The notes beneath the pieces are model-generated. The model saw only the letters and a program-made list of their open reading frames with translations, did no database searches and was not told the DNA's origin. A program made the position numbers and the translations under genes. A DNA stretch of 64,000 bases from G963720475 sp963720475 (GTDB taxonomy: Bacteria; Actinomycetota; Thermoleophilia; Solirubrobacterales; Thermoleophilaceae), in contig OY970394.1 of NCBI GenBank assembly GCA_963720475.1, positions 992,001-1,056,000 of the forward strand, read 5' to 3'. Shown piece by piece: positions 1 to 7,247 of this stretch. Position 1 is the stretch's first letter; every line of letters starts with the position of its first letter.

Positions 1-503
1 AAGAAGTCGAACGTGCCCGAGTCGGTGCCGGGACCGTAGAGGCTGACCTCCGCGTCCGGACCGCCGACGTCTTGGTAGTTCTTCGCCTTCGCATCCTTGC
101 CCCAGAGCTCCGACAGCTGCTCCCTGGTCAGGCAGTCGATCTTGAGGTCCTTGTTCGTGACGACAGCGATGCCGTCGTTGGCGACCTGGGCCTCCTTGTA
201 GGTGATGCCTTCCTTCTCACAGGCTGCCTTCTCGTCGTTCTCGATCGGACGCGAGGCGTCGGAGATGTCCGTCTCCCCAGCGCAGAACTTCTCGAAGCCG
301 CCACCGGTGCCCGCCTGGGCGACGGTGATCTTGGCGTCCGAGTCTTCTCCCTTGAATTCCTCCGCCGCCGCCTGGGCGAACGGGAACACCGTGCTCGAGC
401 CGTCGATGGCGACACTCTTCTCGTCATCGCCGCTGCCACAGGCAGCGAGCCCCAGCATGAGCGCGCCCGCGACGGGCGCAACGAGCCACATGCGTGACTT
501 CAT
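1..503 (-). CDS. pstS: Phosphate ABC transporter substrate-binding lipoprotein PstS (3' part outside window)
   Basis: Binds extracellular phosphate and delivers it to the PstCAB importer. The N-terminus MKSRMWLVAPVAGALMLGL is followed by the lipobox LAAC, so it should be a lipid-anchored exported protein. The mature part contains the phosphate-binding segment IDGSSTVFP, the GGGFEKFCAGETDISDASRPI region and a GPGTDSGTF segment, all typical of PstS. About 167 of the expected ~330 residues are present; the rest lies beyond position 1. The start is placed at 501-503, with an AAGGAG ribosome site at 511-518. It is divergent from a response regulator and preceded by a PHO-box-like repeat array at 570-613, which fits phosphate control. 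pstC, pstA and pstB would be expected to the left (inference). Confidence 0.93.
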   Translation of the reverse strand, partial: MKSRMWLVAPVAGALMLGLAACGSGDDEKSVAIDGSSTVFPFAQAAAEEFKGEDSDAKITVAQAGTGGGFEKFCAGETDISDASRPIENDEKAACEKEGITYKEAQVANDGIAVVTNKDLKIDCLTREQLSELWGKDAKAKNYQDVGGPDAEVSLYGPGTDSGTFDF

Positions 504-569
504 CAGCGAGTTCTCCTTCGTTTGGTTCCCAATATGCTCAGCGAGGCTTCCAGCCACCTTCGTACAGCC

Positions 570-613
570 TGTTACGGCCCTGTGGTGGGGATGTGAAAAA
601 GCTGTGAAACCCG
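570..613 (-). promoter_or_regulatory. Candidate PHO box: four 11-bp direct repeats
   Basis: On the plus strand TGTTAC (570), TGTGGT (581), TGTGAA (592) and TGTGAA (603) begin exactly 11 bases apart. Read toward pstS the two best units give TTTCACA-4 nt-TTTCACA, the same 7+4+7 layout as a PhoB/PhoP box. OmpR-family regulators bind such head-to-tail repeats as dimers. The array lies between pstS and the regulator gene at 663, so it may control both. Binding is inferred from spacing and context. Confidence 0.55.
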
Positions 614-662
614 GTGGGGATCAGCGATCGCGCCGCCGCGCGGCCAGGTAGAATCCCCACGG

Positions 663-1553
663 ATGTCTGGCCTCAAATCGCTGGCCCCCATCTCGATGGC
701 GGCGATCGACGCGGATGCCGCCTTCATGCAGGTGCTCTCGAAGCGGGTCGATGCCTCGGGCTGGCAGTTGCGCGTCCTCGGCGGTCCGGTACCGGTCGAA
801 GAGCTCGTCGCGATGCGCCTCAACGCCGTCGCGGTGGACCTGGCGCTGCTCGGGCCGACCGCGTGGGAGTTCCTCGAGCAGCTCTCGGCGGAGCTGCCAG
901 GGCTCGGGATCGTCGTCTGCACGGGGCGCTCGACCGTCGCCCAGCGCGTCCGCGGCCTGCGCCTCGGCGCCGACGACTGGATCACGAAGCCCTGCCACCC
1001 GGAGGAGCTCCTCGCGCGTGTTGAGGCTGTCGTCCGCCGCCGCAAGCGCGCGAGCACCGGTCGCAGTGACGCCCCGATCGTCACCGGCGAGCTGGAGATC
1101 CGGGCCGATCGCTTCCAGGCGTTCGTCGCCGATCGGCCGGTCGAGCTGACGCGGCGGGAGTTCGAGCTCCTGCACCTGCTCGCCGAGGCCGAGGCGCAGG
1201 TCCTGCAGCGCGAGGACATCTACCAGCGCGTCTGGGGCTATGCGATGGCCCACGGGGATCGGTCGGTGGACGTTTTCGTCCGCAAGATTCGCCAGAAGCT
1301 GGAGCGGCTGTCGCCGAACTGGCGCTACATCCACACGCACTTCGGCGTCGGCTATCGCTTCGAAGCCGAGCCGCTCGATTTGGATGGCGGGACGCCACCC
1401 TCCGGCAGCGGTGCCCCTGACGAGACAGAGGCGAGTCCAGCCGAGTCGGCGCCGACGCGAGCGCGCCGCGAGCCTGCCGGCAAGGTGACCGAGCTCCGCG
1501 CGCTCTCCGCCGCACTCAGCGGCAACGGCGCCCTCGGTGGCGTTCGCCTCTAG
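663..1553 (+). CDS. OmpR/PhoB-family response regulator
   Basis: DNA-binding response regulator of 296 residues. Residues ~12-125 form a receiver with a likely phospho-acceptor Asp in AVAVDLALLG, the switch Thr in CTGRS and the Lys in TKPCHPEELLARV. Residues ~140-240 form the winged helix, with ELTRREFELLHLLA, VWGY and the wing segment HFGVGYRFE. A tail of about 60 residues rich in Pro, Ala and Glu follows and is unusual. The receiver is loosely conserved at its N-terminus (AIDADAAF). No histidine kinase gene is adjacent. Its divergence from pstS across a PHO-like array suggests the phosphate regulator, but the specific assignment to PhoB/PhoP is inferred. An internal ATG at 696 is an alternative start. 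Confidence 0.85.
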   Translation: MSGLKSLAPISMAAIDADAAFMQVLSKRVDASGWQLRVLGGPVPVEELVAMRLNAVAVDLALLGPTAWEFLEQLSAELPGLGIVVCTGRSTVAQRVRGLRLGADDWITKPCHPEELLARVEAVVRRRKRASTGRSDAPIVTGELEIRADRFQAFVADRPVELTRREFELLHLLAEAEAQVLQREDIYQRVWGYAMAHGDRSVDVFVRKIRQKLERLSPNWRYIHTHFGVGYRFEAEPLDLDGGTPPSGSGAPDETEASPAESAPTRARREPAGKVTELRALSAALSGNGALGGVRL

Positions 1554-1636
1554 GCGCCCCTACGCGCTGAGCGCACCAGCGCCGTAGGATGCGCGACCGC
1601 AAGGGTCGGGCCAACTGGCGCGCACGGAGGTGACGA

Positions 1637-2080
1637 ATGTCGAGGAACGGAAAGATCGGGGTCCTGCTCGCCGCAATCGCGGTCGCTGTCGTCGCGTTCG
1701 TGCTCCTGCAGCCGGGAGATGACGACAAGAAGGACGAGAAGACAACCGCGGCGCAGACCCAGACCCAGACTTCGACCACCGGCAAGCAGAAGCCCCAGGA
1801 GAAGCCAAAGCCCGAGACGCCGGTCGAAAAGATCGAGCTCGAGGGCGGCGAGCCCGTCGGCGGGACGAAGGAGATCGACGCGCGCACGGGCGAGAAGGTG
1901 AAGATCTCCGTCAGCTCCGACGGAGAGCAGGAGCTCCACCTCCACGGCTATGACATCACGCGCGAGGTCGCGCCGGACAAGCCGGCGGAGTTCGACTTCA
2001 AGGCCGACGCGGAGGGCGTCTTCGAGTTGGAGATCCACGGCAGCGGGGCCGTGATCGCCAACGTCACCGTCGGGTCGTGA
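1637..2080 (+). CDS. Exported cupredoxin-like domain protein
   Basis: A 147-residue protein with one N-terminal hydrophobic helix (IGVLLAAIAVAVVAFVLL) acting as signal anchor, a charged Asp/Lys and Thr/Gln-rich linker at ~25-60, and a small beta-rich domain at ~70-147. The segment HLHGYDITREVAPDKPAEFDF and the end VFELEIHGSGAVIANVTV resemble cupredoxin-like domains, where His residues on the loop can bind copper. GGAGGTGA lies just upstream of the ATG. The stop overlaps the GTG start of the next gene, so it is coupled to the membrane protein at 2077. Copper binding itself is not shown; only the fold resemblance is claimed. Confidence 0.7.
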   Translation: MSRNGKIGVLLAAIAVAVVAFVLLQPGDDDKKDEKTTAAQTQTQTSTTGKQKPQEKPKPETPVEKIELEGGEPVGGTKEIDARTGEKVKISVSSDGEQELHLHGYDITREVAPDKPAEFDFKADAEGVFELEIHGSGAVIANVTVGS

Positions 2081-3534
2081 CGCCGTCGCGTTCAAGGCCG
2101 CGTACGGCGGCGATCGCGGCCACCTTCGCGGGCGTAGCCGGGCTCGCGCTTGCGTTCGCGCCGGCCGCGTCGGCGCACGGCGTCCAGCAGCGCTCCGATC
2201 CGCCGATCCCTGACTGGCTGTTCGTCTGGGGCGCGGCGATCGTCCTGATCGTCTCGTTCGCGGCGCTGGCCGTCCTGTGGCCGAAGCCGCGTCTGCAGGA
2301 GGACCGCTGGCGGCCGCTCCCCGGCGGAGCCGGCCGCGTGCTCGGGTCCCCGGTGCTCGAGGCGATCTGCGGCGCGATCGGGGTTGCGCTGTTCGCGCTC
2401 GTGATCTGGGCCGGGCTCGCCGGCGTCCAGATCGTGCCGGCGAACTTCGCGACGATCTGGGTCTTCGTCATCTTCTTCGTCGGCCTCGTGCCGGTGAGCG
2501 TCGTCTTCGGCGACGTCTTCAAGGCTTTCAACCCGTGGCGCGCGATCGGGAAGTTCTTCGCCTGGGTCGCGAGCACGGCAGCACGCAGCCCGCTTCCGGC
2601 GCCGCTCGCCTATCCCGACCGGCTCGGCAACTGGCCCGCGGTCATCGGCTTCGTGGCTTTCATCTGGCTCGAGCTGGCGACGCCGCACTCGCGCTCGCCC
2701 GAGAGCGTTGCGATCGCGACGCTCGTCTATTCGGCGGCGACGTTCATCGCCATGGCTCTCTACGGAGTGGACCGCTGGATCGAGCGCGGCGAGGCGTTCT
2801 CCGTCTACTTCAACCTCTTCTCGCGCTTCTCACCGTTCGAGCGCCGCGACGGCGTTGTCGGGATTCGGGGGCTCTTCACCGGACTGACGAATCTCGAGGT
2901 GCGGCCCGGCACGGTGATGATGCTCGCGGCGATGATCGGCTCCGTCACCTTCGACGGGGCGTTGGAGGGACCGCTCGAGACGCTCGTGACGATCGATCTG
3001 CTCGACGCGTTCACGTCGCTGGGGCTCGACGTCACGACCGCGACCCAGATATCGCGAGGCCTGACGCTGTTCGCGGTGATCGCGCTCGTCTACGGCTTCT
3101 TTATGGCCGGCATCGCCGGGGCAAAGTCGGTCGGCGGCGGCTTCTCGGCCGGCGAGTTGGCGCGCGCGTTCGTCCACAGTCTGATCCCGATCGCGCTCGT
3201 CTACAACGCGGCGCACTACTTCACGCTGCTGGTGTACGAGGGCCAGCGGATCGGCTTCCTCGCCTCGAACCCGCTCGGCCGTGACTGGGACCTCTTCGGA
3301 ACCGCCGACTGGCCGCCGGCCGACTACACGCTCTTCTCGACCGACTTCGTCTGGTACGCCCAGGTGGGGTTCGTCGTCGTCGGCCACGTGATCGCGCTGA
3401 CGCTCGCCCACGACCGCGCGCTAGCGCTCTACGACGACGCCAAGCAGGCGGTGCGCTCGCAGTACTGGATGCTTGGCGTGATGATCGGCTTCACCGTCCT
3501 CGCGCTCTACCTGCTCTCGCAGGCGAACCAGTGA
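2077..3534 (+). CDS. Polytopic membrane protein coupled to the cupredoxin-like gene
   Basis: A 485-residue integral membrane protein with an N-terminal signal-like helix and about ten further hydrophobic segments, including WLFVWGAAIVLIVSFAALAV and FATIWVFVIFFVGLVPVSVVF. Homologues in actinobacteria are, as far as I recall, often labelled fenitrothion hydrolase without good support; I see no hydrolase motif and would not transfer that function. Conserved-looking features are the HSLIPIALVYNAAHYFTLLVYEGQ segment and aromatic-rich loops. Its GTG start overlaps the TGA of the cupredoxin-like gene, and its TGA overlaps the GTG of the next small gene, so the three proteins are probably made together in fixed ratio and may form one membrane complex (inference). 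Confidence 0.75.
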   Translation: MTPSRSRPRTAAIAATFAGVAGLALAFAPAASAHGVQQRSDPPIPDWLFVWGAAIVLIVSFAALAVLWPKPRLQEDRWRPLPGGAGRVLGSPVLEAICGAIGVALFALVIWAGLAGVQIVPANFATIWVFVIFFVGLVPVSVVFGDVFKAFNPWRAIGKFFAWVASTAARSPLPAPLAYPDRLGNWPAVIGFVAFIWLELATPHSRSPESVAIATLVYSAATFIAMALYGVDRWIERGEAFSVYFNLFSRFSPFERRDGVVGIRGLFTGLTNLEVRPGTVMMLAAMIGSVTFDGALEGPLETLVTIDLLDAFTSLGLDVTTATQISRGLTLFAVIALVYGFFMAGIAGAKSVGGGFSAGELARAFVHSLIPIALVYNAAHYFTLLVYEGQRIGFLASNPLGRDWDLFGTADWPPADYTLFSTDFVWYAQVGFVVVGHVIALTLAHDRALALYDDAKQAVRSQYWMLGVMIGFTVLALYLLSQANQ

Positions 3535-3695
3535 TCGGCGCGCTCACGGGCTTCCCGCTCGCCCACGCGGGGCATTGGCTCACGAGCGTCGCGTACTTCC
3601 TGCCGGTGATCGCGTTCCTCGCGTGGCTGGCGGTCGTCACGATCCGCGACCGGCGAAAGCAGCGGCGCGAGGGGGGCGGGAGCGAGAGCGCCTAG
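3531..3695 (+). CDS. Small membrane protein (54 aa), third gene of the coupled operon
   Basis: Reading from the GTG at 3531, which overlaps the TGA of the preceding gene, gives a 54-residue protein: a short N-terminal part with AHAGHW, one transmembrane helix (YFLPVIAFLAWLAVVTI) and a strongly basic tail RDRRKQRREGG. The GTGA overlap repeats the arrangement at the previous junction, which is the main support for a real gene. The single helix with a positive cytoplasmic tail fits a small accessory subunit of the membrane protein at 2077. I do not recognise a family. Confidence 0.6.
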   Translation: MIGALTGFPLAHAGHWLTSVAYFLPVIAFLAWLAVVTIRDRRKQRREGGGSESA

Positions 3696-3702
3696 CGCGG
3701 GG

Positions 3703-3737
3703 CGCGATACTGCGCGGGCGATGTCGCAGGAGAACGT
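3703..3737 (+). repeat. 35-bp start-region repeat (copy 1), possible near-leaderless promoter
   Basis: The 35 bases 3703-3737 occur again, perfectly inverted, at 7639-7673. Each copy runs from 18 bases upstream of an MSQEN gene to codon 6. The upstream part has GATACT ending 9 bases before the ATG, placed like a -10 element for a transcript starting almost at the start codon. No Shine-Dalgarno motif precedes the ATG, unlike the inner genes of the array. Promoter function is an inference. Confidence 0.55.
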
Positions 3738-4116
3738 CACTCCGCTCGAACGGCTCTACCGCGCCTGGGGTGACCGTGACATGGACACGGTCGTCGCCGT
3801 TTGTGCCCCCGAGGTGATGTTTTGGACTTCCGGGGCGTTCCCGGGCGTCAAGCCACTGTACGAGGGTCGGAGCGGAATACGAGCCTTCTGGGACGAGTTC
3901 GATGTCTGGCAATCGCTCGCGATCATTCCCGAGCGTGTCGTCGAGAGTGAAGGCCAGGTGGTGGCTCTGTGGCGCTTTGAAGCGGTGGGCCGAGATGGCA
4001 TCTCGGTGACCCGACATGGAGGACACGCCGCTCAAGTCGAGGCGGGCCTGATAACCGAGATACGGGCGTATTCCGACTGGACAGCTGCCCTCGAAGCCGT
4101 GGGGTTGTCGGAGTAG
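3721..4116 (+). CDS. SnoaL-like / NTF2-fold protein, MSQEN array gene 1
   Basis: A 131-residue protein of the nuclear transport factor 2 fold, the family that includes SnoaL polyketide cyclases, limonene epoxide hydrolase and many proteins of unknown role. The pattern is typical: an N-terminal helix LERLYRAWGDRDMDTVVAVCAPEVMF, a mid-domain RSGIRAFWDEFDVW, then strands. It starts MSQEN and ends ALEAVGLSE like its neighbours. It is the first of four same-strand copies, 2 bases from the next. The substrate is unknown. The genes differ substantially in sequence between the conserved ends, so they are diverged paralogues and not recent duplicates. Confidence 0.85.
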   Translation: MSQENVTPLERLYRAWGDRDMDTVVAVCAPEVMFWTSGAFPGVKPLYEGRSGIRAFWDEFDVWQSLAIIPERVVESEGQVVALWRFEAVGRDGISVTRHGGHAAQVEAGLITEIRAYSDWTAALEAVGLSE

Positions 4117-4118
4117 CG

Positions 4119-4523
4119 ATGTCGCAGGAGAATATTGAAGCGCTACGTGCCGTCTACGAGGAGTGGGCGAAGGGCAACTTCGGCGCGGGTGGAGACCTCT
4201 GGGACGAGCGCACTTTGTTCATACCCGCCCAAACGCCTGAGACACCCGAGACGGGCTACTACCTCGGCCCAGACGACATCAGGGAATTCATGCGGGAATG
4301 GCTGAAGCCGTGGACAAAGCTCAGCATCTCGGCTGAGGAGTTCGTCGAGGCTGAATCGAGCGTTGTCGTAAGGGCACGTCAGCGGGGGTCGGGACAGGAG
4401 AGCGGCGTGGCTGTCGACCTGTTGCAGTTCCACGTCTGGACCTTTCGGGGCCGGAACGTGACCCGATTCGAGACCTTTTCGAACCGCTCCGAAGCTATCG
4501 AAGCCGTGGGGCTGTCGGAGTAG
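4119..4523 (+). CDS. SnoaL-like / NTF2-fold protein, MSQEN array gene 2
   Basis: A 134-residue NTF2-fold protein beginning MSQENIEALRAVYEEWAKG and ending AIEAVGLSE. The middle has GPDDIREFMREWLKPWTKLSI and the strand segment VVVRARQRGSGQESGVAV, where a Gly/Ser-rich loop precedes a conserved hydrophobic strand as in related family members. The ATG lies 5 bases after a GGAG contained in the last codons of gene 1, so translation initiation probably depends on that gene's end. No catalytic residues can be assigned with confidence. Confidence 0.85.
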   Translation: MSQENIEALRAVYEEWAKGNFGAGGDLWDERTLFIPAQTPETPETGYYLGPDDIREFMREWLKPWTKLSISAEEFVEAESSVVVRARQRGSGQESGVAVDLLQFHVWTFRGRNVTRFETFSNRSEAIEAVGLSE

Positions 4524-4526
4524 GCG

Positions 4527-4925
4527 ATGTCGCAGGAGAACGTGGACGTCGTGCGAGCGATCTACGACGCTTGGGGTAGGGGCGACTACCCCGGCCCCGC
4601 CGACCTTCTCGATCCGGAGGTCGAGTACGTCAATCCCGAAGGGGCGATCGAGCCAGGAACGCGGGTTGGTATCCAGGCGTTTCAGCGCGCGGTCGAAAGG
4701 ACACTCGAAGCGTGGGAGTTCTGGCAGATCGAGCCGGAGGAGTTTCGAGCCGTCGGGAGCCGCGTCGTGGCGATCGTCCGCTACGCGGCACGCGGTCGAG
4801 GCAGTGGCGTCGATGTGCAGGGCCGGGAATCCGCCCTCTGGACGCTCCGCGACAAGAGGATCGTCCGCTACCAGTGGTTCCACGAACCTGGCGACGCCCT
4901 CGAAGCCGTAAGGCTGTCGGAGTAG
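4527..4925 (+). CDS. SnoaL-like / NTF2-fold protein, MSQEN array gene 3
   Basis: A 132-residue NTF2-fold protein starting MSQENVDVVRAIYDAWGRGDY and ending ALEAVRLSE. It has the family segments DLLDPEVEYVNPEG, TLEAWEFWQIEPEEFRAVG and RGRGSGVDVQGRESALW. The GGAG of the last codons of gene 2 sits 6 bases before this ATG. Like the other copies it carries AGGAG inside codons 3-5 of its own reading frame. Function is unknown; ligand binding in the cone-shaped pocket is the usual role of the fold. Confidence 0.85.
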   Translation: MSQENVDVVRAIYDAWGRGDYPGPADLLDPEVEYVNPEGAIEPGTRVGIQAFQRAVERTLEAWEFWQIEPEEFRAVGSRVVAIVRYAARGRGSGVDVQGRESALWTLRDKRIVRYQWFHEPGDALEAVRLSE

Positions 4926-4930
4926 GCGAG

Positions 4931-5320
4931 ATGTCGCAGGAGAACGTCGAAATCGTCAGGAGCATCTTTCGGGGATGGGCGGAAGGGGAAGTGGACGGGA
5001 TGCTGCCGTTCTTCCGCGAGGACATCGAGTACCGGCCGATGGAGGAACGCGGCGCGGTCCACGGGCACGATGCGCTGCGGCGCTATTTTAATCGCTGGAT
5101 GGAGCCGTGGGACGAGTTTCAGGTCGGCCCGACCGAGTTCGAGCAATCCGGCGACTCGGTTTTCAACGGCGTCGAGATGAAGGCGCGCGGCCGCCGGAGC
5201 GGCGTCGAGACGAGGATGGAGTACTGGCAGGTGTGGCGGTTCCGCGACGGCAAGGTGACACGCTGGGAGGAGTACCAGGACCGCGCCGAAGCCCGCGAAG
5301 CCGTGGGGCTGACGGAGTAG
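4931..5320 (+). CDS. SnoaL-like / NTF2-fold protein, MSQEN array gene 4
   Basis: A 129-residue NTF2-fold protein beginning MSQENVEIVRSIFRGWAEGEVD and ending AREAVGLTE. The core shows PFFREDIEYRPMEE, ALRRYFNRWMEPWDEFQVGPTEF and VEMKARGRRSGVETRMEYWQVW. An open frame extends upstream to 4712, but that part is a shadow of gene 3; the ATG at 4931 is chosen because it recreates the MSQEN start, 8 bases after the GGAG at the end of gene 3. It is followed at once by a remnant of another copy. Confidence 0.85.
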   Translation: MSQENVEIVRSIFRGWAEGEVDGMLPFFREDIEYRPMEERGAVHGHDALRRYFNRWMEPWDEFQVGPTEFEQSGDSVFNGVEMKARGRRSGVETRMEYWQVWRFRDGKVTRWEEYQDRAEAREAVGLTE

Positions 5321-5323
5321 GCG

Positions 5324-5346
5324 ATGTCGCAGGCCCTCGAAGCCGT
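5324..5346 (+). pseudogene. Collapsed MSQEN cassette remnant
   Basis: ATGTCGCAG, the start of an MSQEN gene, is joined directly to GCCCTCGAAGCCGT, which matches the codons for the ALEAV end of the array genes. The roughly 370 bases normally between these ends are absent. The frame then stays open to 5488 through unrelated sequence overlapping the 3' end of the diguanylate cyclase gene. It looks like a deletion between two copies. Confidence 0.6.
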
Positions 5347-5383
5347 CGTGGCGCGAATGGGGGGAAGGTCGGGGAAGGAGTAC

Positions 5384-6457
5384 CTACCCGACTTCCGCGA
5401 ACTCCTCCGCGACGGCGGGCGTAAAGCTGACAATGCAGTTTCCGCCGCTGCGCTTGGCGGTGTAGAGCGCCTGGTCGGCCGCCTCTAGCAGGGCATCGGC
5501 GGTATTGGCGTGGGCGGGACGGCTCGCGAGCCCTACGCTCAGGGTGAGGGTCGCCGAGTCGCCACGGAACGCCTCCCCAATCGCTGATTGCAGGCGCTGC
5601 GAAAGCACCTGTGCCTGGTGCTCTCCGGCGCCGGTGGCGACAACTGCGAACTCGTCGCCGCCGATGCGCGCGATCGTGTCGACCTCTCGGCCCGCGCGAC
5701 GAAGTGCGGCCGCGACTCCCTTCAGCGCGCGGTCGCCGGCGCGGTGGCCCCGCTGGTCGTTGATCGCCTTGAACGCGTCGAGATCGAGAGCGATAACGCT
5801 CAGCGGACGGCCGTCGCGCTCGGCGCGGGAGATCTCCTCCTGTAGGCGGCTCTCGAACTCGCGCCGGTTTGCAAGACCGGTGAGCGGGTCCGTTCGGGCC
5901 GCTGCCCCCAGCTCGTCGACGAGGACCTCGACGCGCGAGCGCAGTCGGCCGACGAGCACGCCGGCGACGAGGAGGGCGCCCGTCATCATCACCCAGTTGA
6001 GCCCGACTAGTCCCTGGTTCGGCCCAACCAGTAGCACCACGAGATAGCAGGCGCTGGCGAAGACGGTGCACGCCACGCCATACGCCGCACGGAAGAAGTA
6101 GAACGCCGACACCCCCACCCAGAAGTAAAAGAGCGCGTAGGCACCCGACGCCATCGATCCGCCTGAGAACAGCAGCGCGGCGACCAGGAGCGCACCTGTA
6201 AATGGCAGGACACGGAAGAAGGCGATCGGCAGGCGACTTCCCCACAACAGGCACGCCGCGGTGAGCACGAAGGCGACCACCGAGACGCCGGCGATCGGCA
6301 GGGCATGCCTGTCGGGGGAGGCCGGAAGGAAGAGCGTCACCGCCACCAGCAGGCCGCCGAACCCGTAGAGATAGGCAAAGGTCCGCGCCATCAGGACGCG
6401 ATCGTCGGAGACGCGGACCTGCTCGGCCGGCTGCTCGAACGTTCGGAAACCGCTCAC
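5384..6457 (-). CDS. Membrane-anchored diguanylate cyclase (GGDEF)
   Basis: Synthesises cyclic di-GMP from two GTP. Residues ~25-170 hold about six transmembrane helices forming an N-terminal sensor region of unknown ligand. The GGDEF domain covers ~185-350, with DPLTGLANRREFESRL, the metal-binding LDLDAFKAIND and an intact active site RIGGDEFAVV. The inhibitory I-site REVD lies five residues before GGDEF, so product feedback is expected. There is no EAL domain. It lies alone between the two inverted MSQEN clusters. The start at 6457 gives MSGFRTFEQPAEQ; no strong ribosome site was noted. Confidence 0.92.
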   Translation of the reverse strand: MSGFRTFEQPAEQVRVSDDRVLMARTFAYLYGFGGLLVAVTLFLPASPDRHALPIAGVSVVAFVLTAACLLWGSRLPIAFFRVLPFTGALLVAALLFSGGSMASGAYALFYFWVGVSAFYFFRAAYGVACTVFASACYLVVLLVGPNQGLVGLNWVMMTGALLVAGVLVGRLRSRVEVLVDELGAAARTDPLTGLANRREFESRLQEEISRAERDGRPLSVIALDLDAFKAINDQRGHRAGDRALKGVAAALRRAGREVDTIARIGGDEFAVVATGAGEHQAQVLSQRLQSAIGEAFRGDSATLTLSVGLASRPAHANTADALLEAADQALYTAKRSGGNCIVSFTPAVAEEFAEVG

Positions 6458-6842
6458 GCGACGCCGAATGCTCTGGAGCGGCGTTGGATCAGCCTCTCGC
6501 CATGAGCCGAGACTCGAGGCGATAGCTCATGTGCTGACGTTCTGAGGTCGGAGTCCATTCGGGTTCAATCAAGCTATCGGCGTAAGTCCAGCCTGCCTAT
6601 AGCACTCTTGTTGAGAATCGAGCGAGAGGTTCAAGGACGGATGTTCAGGCCTTATAGGATGCGCGCAAAATCGGCAGGGGGGCTAGAGGTCTCGGCCCTC
6701 CCCGACCCATTCCTCTTCGGCCTCTACGGGAGCATCCGGATCACGCTGATCGCTACGGCCATTTGGTTCCTGGTAGTCAGGCCGAGGATGCCGCGAAGTT
6801 CGATGCGTGGTTCAAGAGCGGCGCTGGCGCGTCTTAGCCGCC
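6458..6842. other. 385-bp gap without a convincing gene
   Basis: This stretch separates the diguanylate cyclase start from the end of the inverted MSQEN cluster. By eye it is lower in GC than its flanks. A 96-residue frame at 6608-6898 encodes one hydrophobic segment (RITLIATAIWFLVV) but runs into the neighbouring gene antisense and has no recognised homology; it may be a relic. The promoter of the cyclase gene is expected near 6460-6560. Confidence 0.5.
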
Positions 6843-7244
6843 CTACTCCGACAGCCCCACGGCTGCGAGGGCCTCCTTCTCGCCCTGAAACATGGTGATC
6901 CGAACGATCTGCCCGTCGAGAACTGTGTAAAGGACGGCCAAGGAGCGGTCAACGGGGGCGCCGCTGCCCTTGCCGCGCCCGCTCTCCGTCGTCACGGCAA
7001 GTACCGCGTCGGTGCCGAGGTCGTCCAGCCGCCGCACCTCCCAGCGGTAGTCCTCGAACGTCCCCGCGTAGCGACGAAAGTGCTCGGCGATGCCCTCAGG
7101 GCCGTAGAAAGCACCTTCGATCGCGCCCGTCCGCGTCAGGTCCATAACGATGTGCGGATCGAGGAACGAGAGGGCAAGCGCCCGCTCTCCCGTGCTCCAG
7201 GCCTCGATGTGCCCTCGCACAATCTCCACGTTCTCCTGCGACAT
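6843..7244 (-). CDS. SnoaL-like / NTF2-fold protein, inverted MSQEN cluster, gene 2
   Basis: A 133-residue NTF2-fold protein starting MSQENVEIVRGHIEAWSTGERALALSF and ending ALAAVGLSE. The core has DLTRTGAIEGAFYGPEGIAEHFRRYAGTFEDYRWEVRRL and a Gly/Ser loop before the last strands. It is the downstream gene of a two-gene minus-strand cluster; its ATG lies 6 bases after the GGAG in the last codons of gene 1, the same coupling as in the plus-strand array. Function is unknown. Confidence 0.85.
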   Translation of the reverse strand: MSQENVEIVRGHIEAWSTGERALALSFLDPHIVMDLTRTGAIEGAFYGPEGIAEHFRRYAGTFEDYRWEVRRLDDLGTDAVLAVTTESGRGKGSGAPVDRSLAVLYTVLDGQIVRITMFQGEKEALAAVGLSE

Positions 7245-7247
7245 CGC

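Noticed and set aside
6608..6898. A 96-residue plus-strand frame in the gap before the inverted MSQEN cluster
   Set aside because: Overlaps the MSQEN gene end, no family and no ribosome site; kept only as a possible relic in the gap entry.
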